Positions 62,955 through 64,000 of a DNA stretch of 64,000 bases are shown piece after piece. Position 1 is the first letter of the stretch. Each line of letters starts with the position of its first letter. This stretch comes from SIAJ01 sp036266155 (GTDB lineage Bacteria > Planctomycetota > Planctomycetia > Gemmatales > Gemmataceae): positions 21,922 through 85,921 of the forward strand of contig DATANR010000502.1 in NCBI GenBank assembly GCA_036266155.1, read 5' to 3'. The translations under genes were made by a program, and so were the position numbers. Under the pieces are notes generated by a model. It made no database searches. It saw nothing but the letters and a program-made list of their open reading frames with translations, and was not told the DNA's origin.

Positions 62955-63439
62955 GGGTCCCACTCACGAGAAGAAGCGCGGGTAGCGAGTCCGAACATCC
63001 AAAACTAGCACGAGCCTTAAGCCGCGCCAAGTGTTGACGGACACTTGGGTTGCGCGTAGCACACGCAACGCGGACGATCTTTATCTAATCGCGGGCAATC
63101 TTTGCGAGCGGGCGCGAAGCGGCGTGAAGTCTCATGGAATACTCATAGGCACGGACGGCCAATCGGCACCAGTTATGGCGATCGCGAGGAAGGGAACGCT
63201 TCCGCGCGGCAGATTCATTTCAACCGAAAAGGAGAGATTGCCAACAGAGATTGCCAAACACATATGGGGGGTTGGCAATCTCTCCTCGTGTTTTCGCGCA
63301 CATGTTTATACCGGCGAAGGAGATGTGTCAAAAACGCGGAAGCCAAAATTCTAGCGCCAGGAAGCCCCGATATTGGCTCGTCGGCAAAGCCACATTTTCA
63401 CATCGGGGCGAGCATCAGGATCTCAACGGCCACGAACCA
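62955..63439. other. 485-bp intergenic region containing structured repeat copy B
   Basis: It contains the two-hairpin element (63246-63360) preceded by a 13-bp direct duplication of its first stem arm (63233-63245). No gene is recognised; small reading frames here follow the repeat and lack ribosome-binding sites. Confidence 0.5.
63246..63360. repeat. Two-hairpin repeated element, copy B
   Basis: Hairpin 1 is a perfect 12-bp stem: AGAGATTGCCAA (63246-63257) with TTGGCAATCTCT (63272-63283). Hairpin 2: CGTGTTTT (63287-63294) with AAAACGCG (63331-63338) and CACAT (63299-63303) with ATGTG (63323-63327). Compared with copy A at 19041, two stem positions change on both sides (G-C to T-A and C-G to A-T), which keeps pairing. 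Confidence 0.7.
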
Positions 63440-64000
63440 CTACTCGGCCGTTTCCTGATACGCCCCGCCGGCGTGGATCGGCAGGCGGCGAACTTCGCCG
63501 GTCTTCGGGTCGGTTACCATCCAGCCAAGCCAGCGCCAGGCTTCGGGCGAGGCGCTCATCACACGGCCGGTTTGCTCGTCAATCGCCGCGGTCTGATGTT
63601 CCGGCAATTGATGCCCCGTCGAGAGACACTCTCCTGTGGCCGCGTCCCACACCTTCAGGCTGTTGTCATCGGACCCGGAAACGATGCGTGTGCCGTCCGG
63701 GCTCCAGGCGCACGCAGTGACCGAAGTCGTGTGCCCTTGGAGGGTGAGTCGGCACATGCCCGTGGCCGCGTCCCACACCTTCAGGCTGGTGTCCCAGGAC
63801 CCGGAAACGATGCGTGTGCCGTCCGGGCTCCAGGCGCACGCCCGGACCGAATTCGTGTGCCCTTGGAGGGTGAGTCGGCACGTGCCCGTGGCCGCGTCCC
63901 ACACCTTCAGGCTGGTGTCATCGGACCCGGAAACGATGCGTGTGCCGTCCGGGCTCCAGGCGCACGCAGTGACCGAATTCGTGTGCCCTTGGAGGGTGAG
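63440..64000 (-). CDS. WD40-repeat protein with near-identical repeats, 3' end only
   Basis: The frame is open to the window edge, so only the last 187 codons are present. It has three WD40 blades of exactly 42 residues (126 bp units starting at 63641, 63767 and 63893), nearly identical even at DNA level, with ACAWSPDGTRIVSGS and SLKVWDAATG. The tail (SASPEAWRWLGWMVTDPKTG) has a Trp-rich segment that I recall from large NACHT/TIR/AAA-WD40 proteins of planctomycetes and cyanobacteria. The N-terminal effector, if any, is outside the window. Confidence 0.8.
   Translation of the reverse strand, partial: LTLQGHTNSVTACAWSPDGTRIVSGSDDTSLKVWDAATGTCRLTLQGHTNSVRACAWSPDGTRIVSGSWDTSLKVWDAATGMCRLTLQGHTTSVTACAWSPDGTRIVSGSDDNSLKVWDAATGECLSTGHQLPEHQTAAIDEQTGRVMSASPEAWRWLGWMVTDPKTGEVRRLPIHAGGAYQETAE
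63641..64000. repeat. Tandem 126-bp coding repeats
   Basis: At least two complete units and one partial unit with 126-bp period. Neighbouring units differ at only a few positions, for example TTGTCATCGGACC against GTGTCCCAGGACC. The repeat continues beyond the window. Confidence 0.85.

Noticed and set aside
63641..64000. CRISPR-like tandem repeat
   Set aside because: The 126-bp units are directly adjacent, in frame and encode WD40 blades; there are no spacers.

Overview
The window looks like a chromosomal segment of a planctomycete, most likely of the Gemmata group (Gemmataceae). The evidence is the high GC content, a tmRNA whose tag ends AEPQFSMAA (close to the tag I remember for Gemmata), a DUF1559 pseudopilin-like protein, several Ser/Thr kinases with TPR or WD40 tails, two secreted proteins with the planctomycete LE-x-R-x-TP N-terminal motif, an ECF sigma factor of the planctomycete kind, and many short palindromic repeats. 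I see no prophage, transposase, CRISPR array, rRNA or canonical tRNA gene.

Layout. 1-1700: the start of a pabB-like gene running off the left edge, a secreted alpha/beta hydrolase, and ssrA (tmRNA) with promoter and terminator. 1780-7552: a secreted WD40 protein, a DUF4139 protein and a small secreted protein. 8211-16985: a compact co-directional chemotaxis operon, cheA-cheW-mcp-cheY-cheB-cheR-cheX, ending in a Ser/Thr kinase fused to a degenerate receiver; there are no flagellar genes nearby. 16995-25537: a secreted SGNH-like protein with a possible leader or sRNA upstream, small membrane, lipoprotein and hypothetical genes, a second DUF4139 paralog, an antitoxin-like gene and a polytopic membrane protein. 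25625-28026: a Dabb protein, ubiX and glycerate 2-kinase (ubiX and the kinase overlap by 4 bases). 28121-28488: a strongly structured intergenic segment ending in a rho-independent terminator, which I read as a non-coding RNA gene of unrecognised family. 28596-36670: a DUF1559 protein, a lipoprotein, a HEAT-repeat/PQQ-propeller pair, and sbcC-sbcD. 36812-40871: a kinase/TPR protein carrying a palindromic repeat in its activation segment, then a lipoprotein. 41064-48791: an LCCL-domain protein, two tandem WD40 paralogs with conserved promoters, and an ABC-2 exporter (permease plus ATPase). 48966-57911: thiolase, an RTX-like protein, small genes, DUF4058, a kinase/WD40-ECF sigma pair and a thioesterase. 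57983-64000: a short SecA, an eight-repeat Ig-like surface protein, and the 3' end of a WD40 gene with near-identical 126-bp repeats.

How genes work together. The chemotaxis block is complete apart from a receptor with a membrane domain and may serve a non-flagellar output. SbcCD is a DNA-end processing complex. The kinase-sigma overlap suggests a signalling pair. The short SecA, the DUF1559 protein and the secreted repeat proteins belong to the export and cell-surface theme of the phylum.

The observations I rate highest are the structured RNA at 28121-28488, a two-copy element (19041-19154 and 63246-63360) whose stems change by compensating substitutions, a palindrome inserted in frame into a kinase activation segment, and two nearly identical DUF4139 genes with completely different central cassettes. 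All family assignments are from reading the translated sequence by eye; no database search was run.
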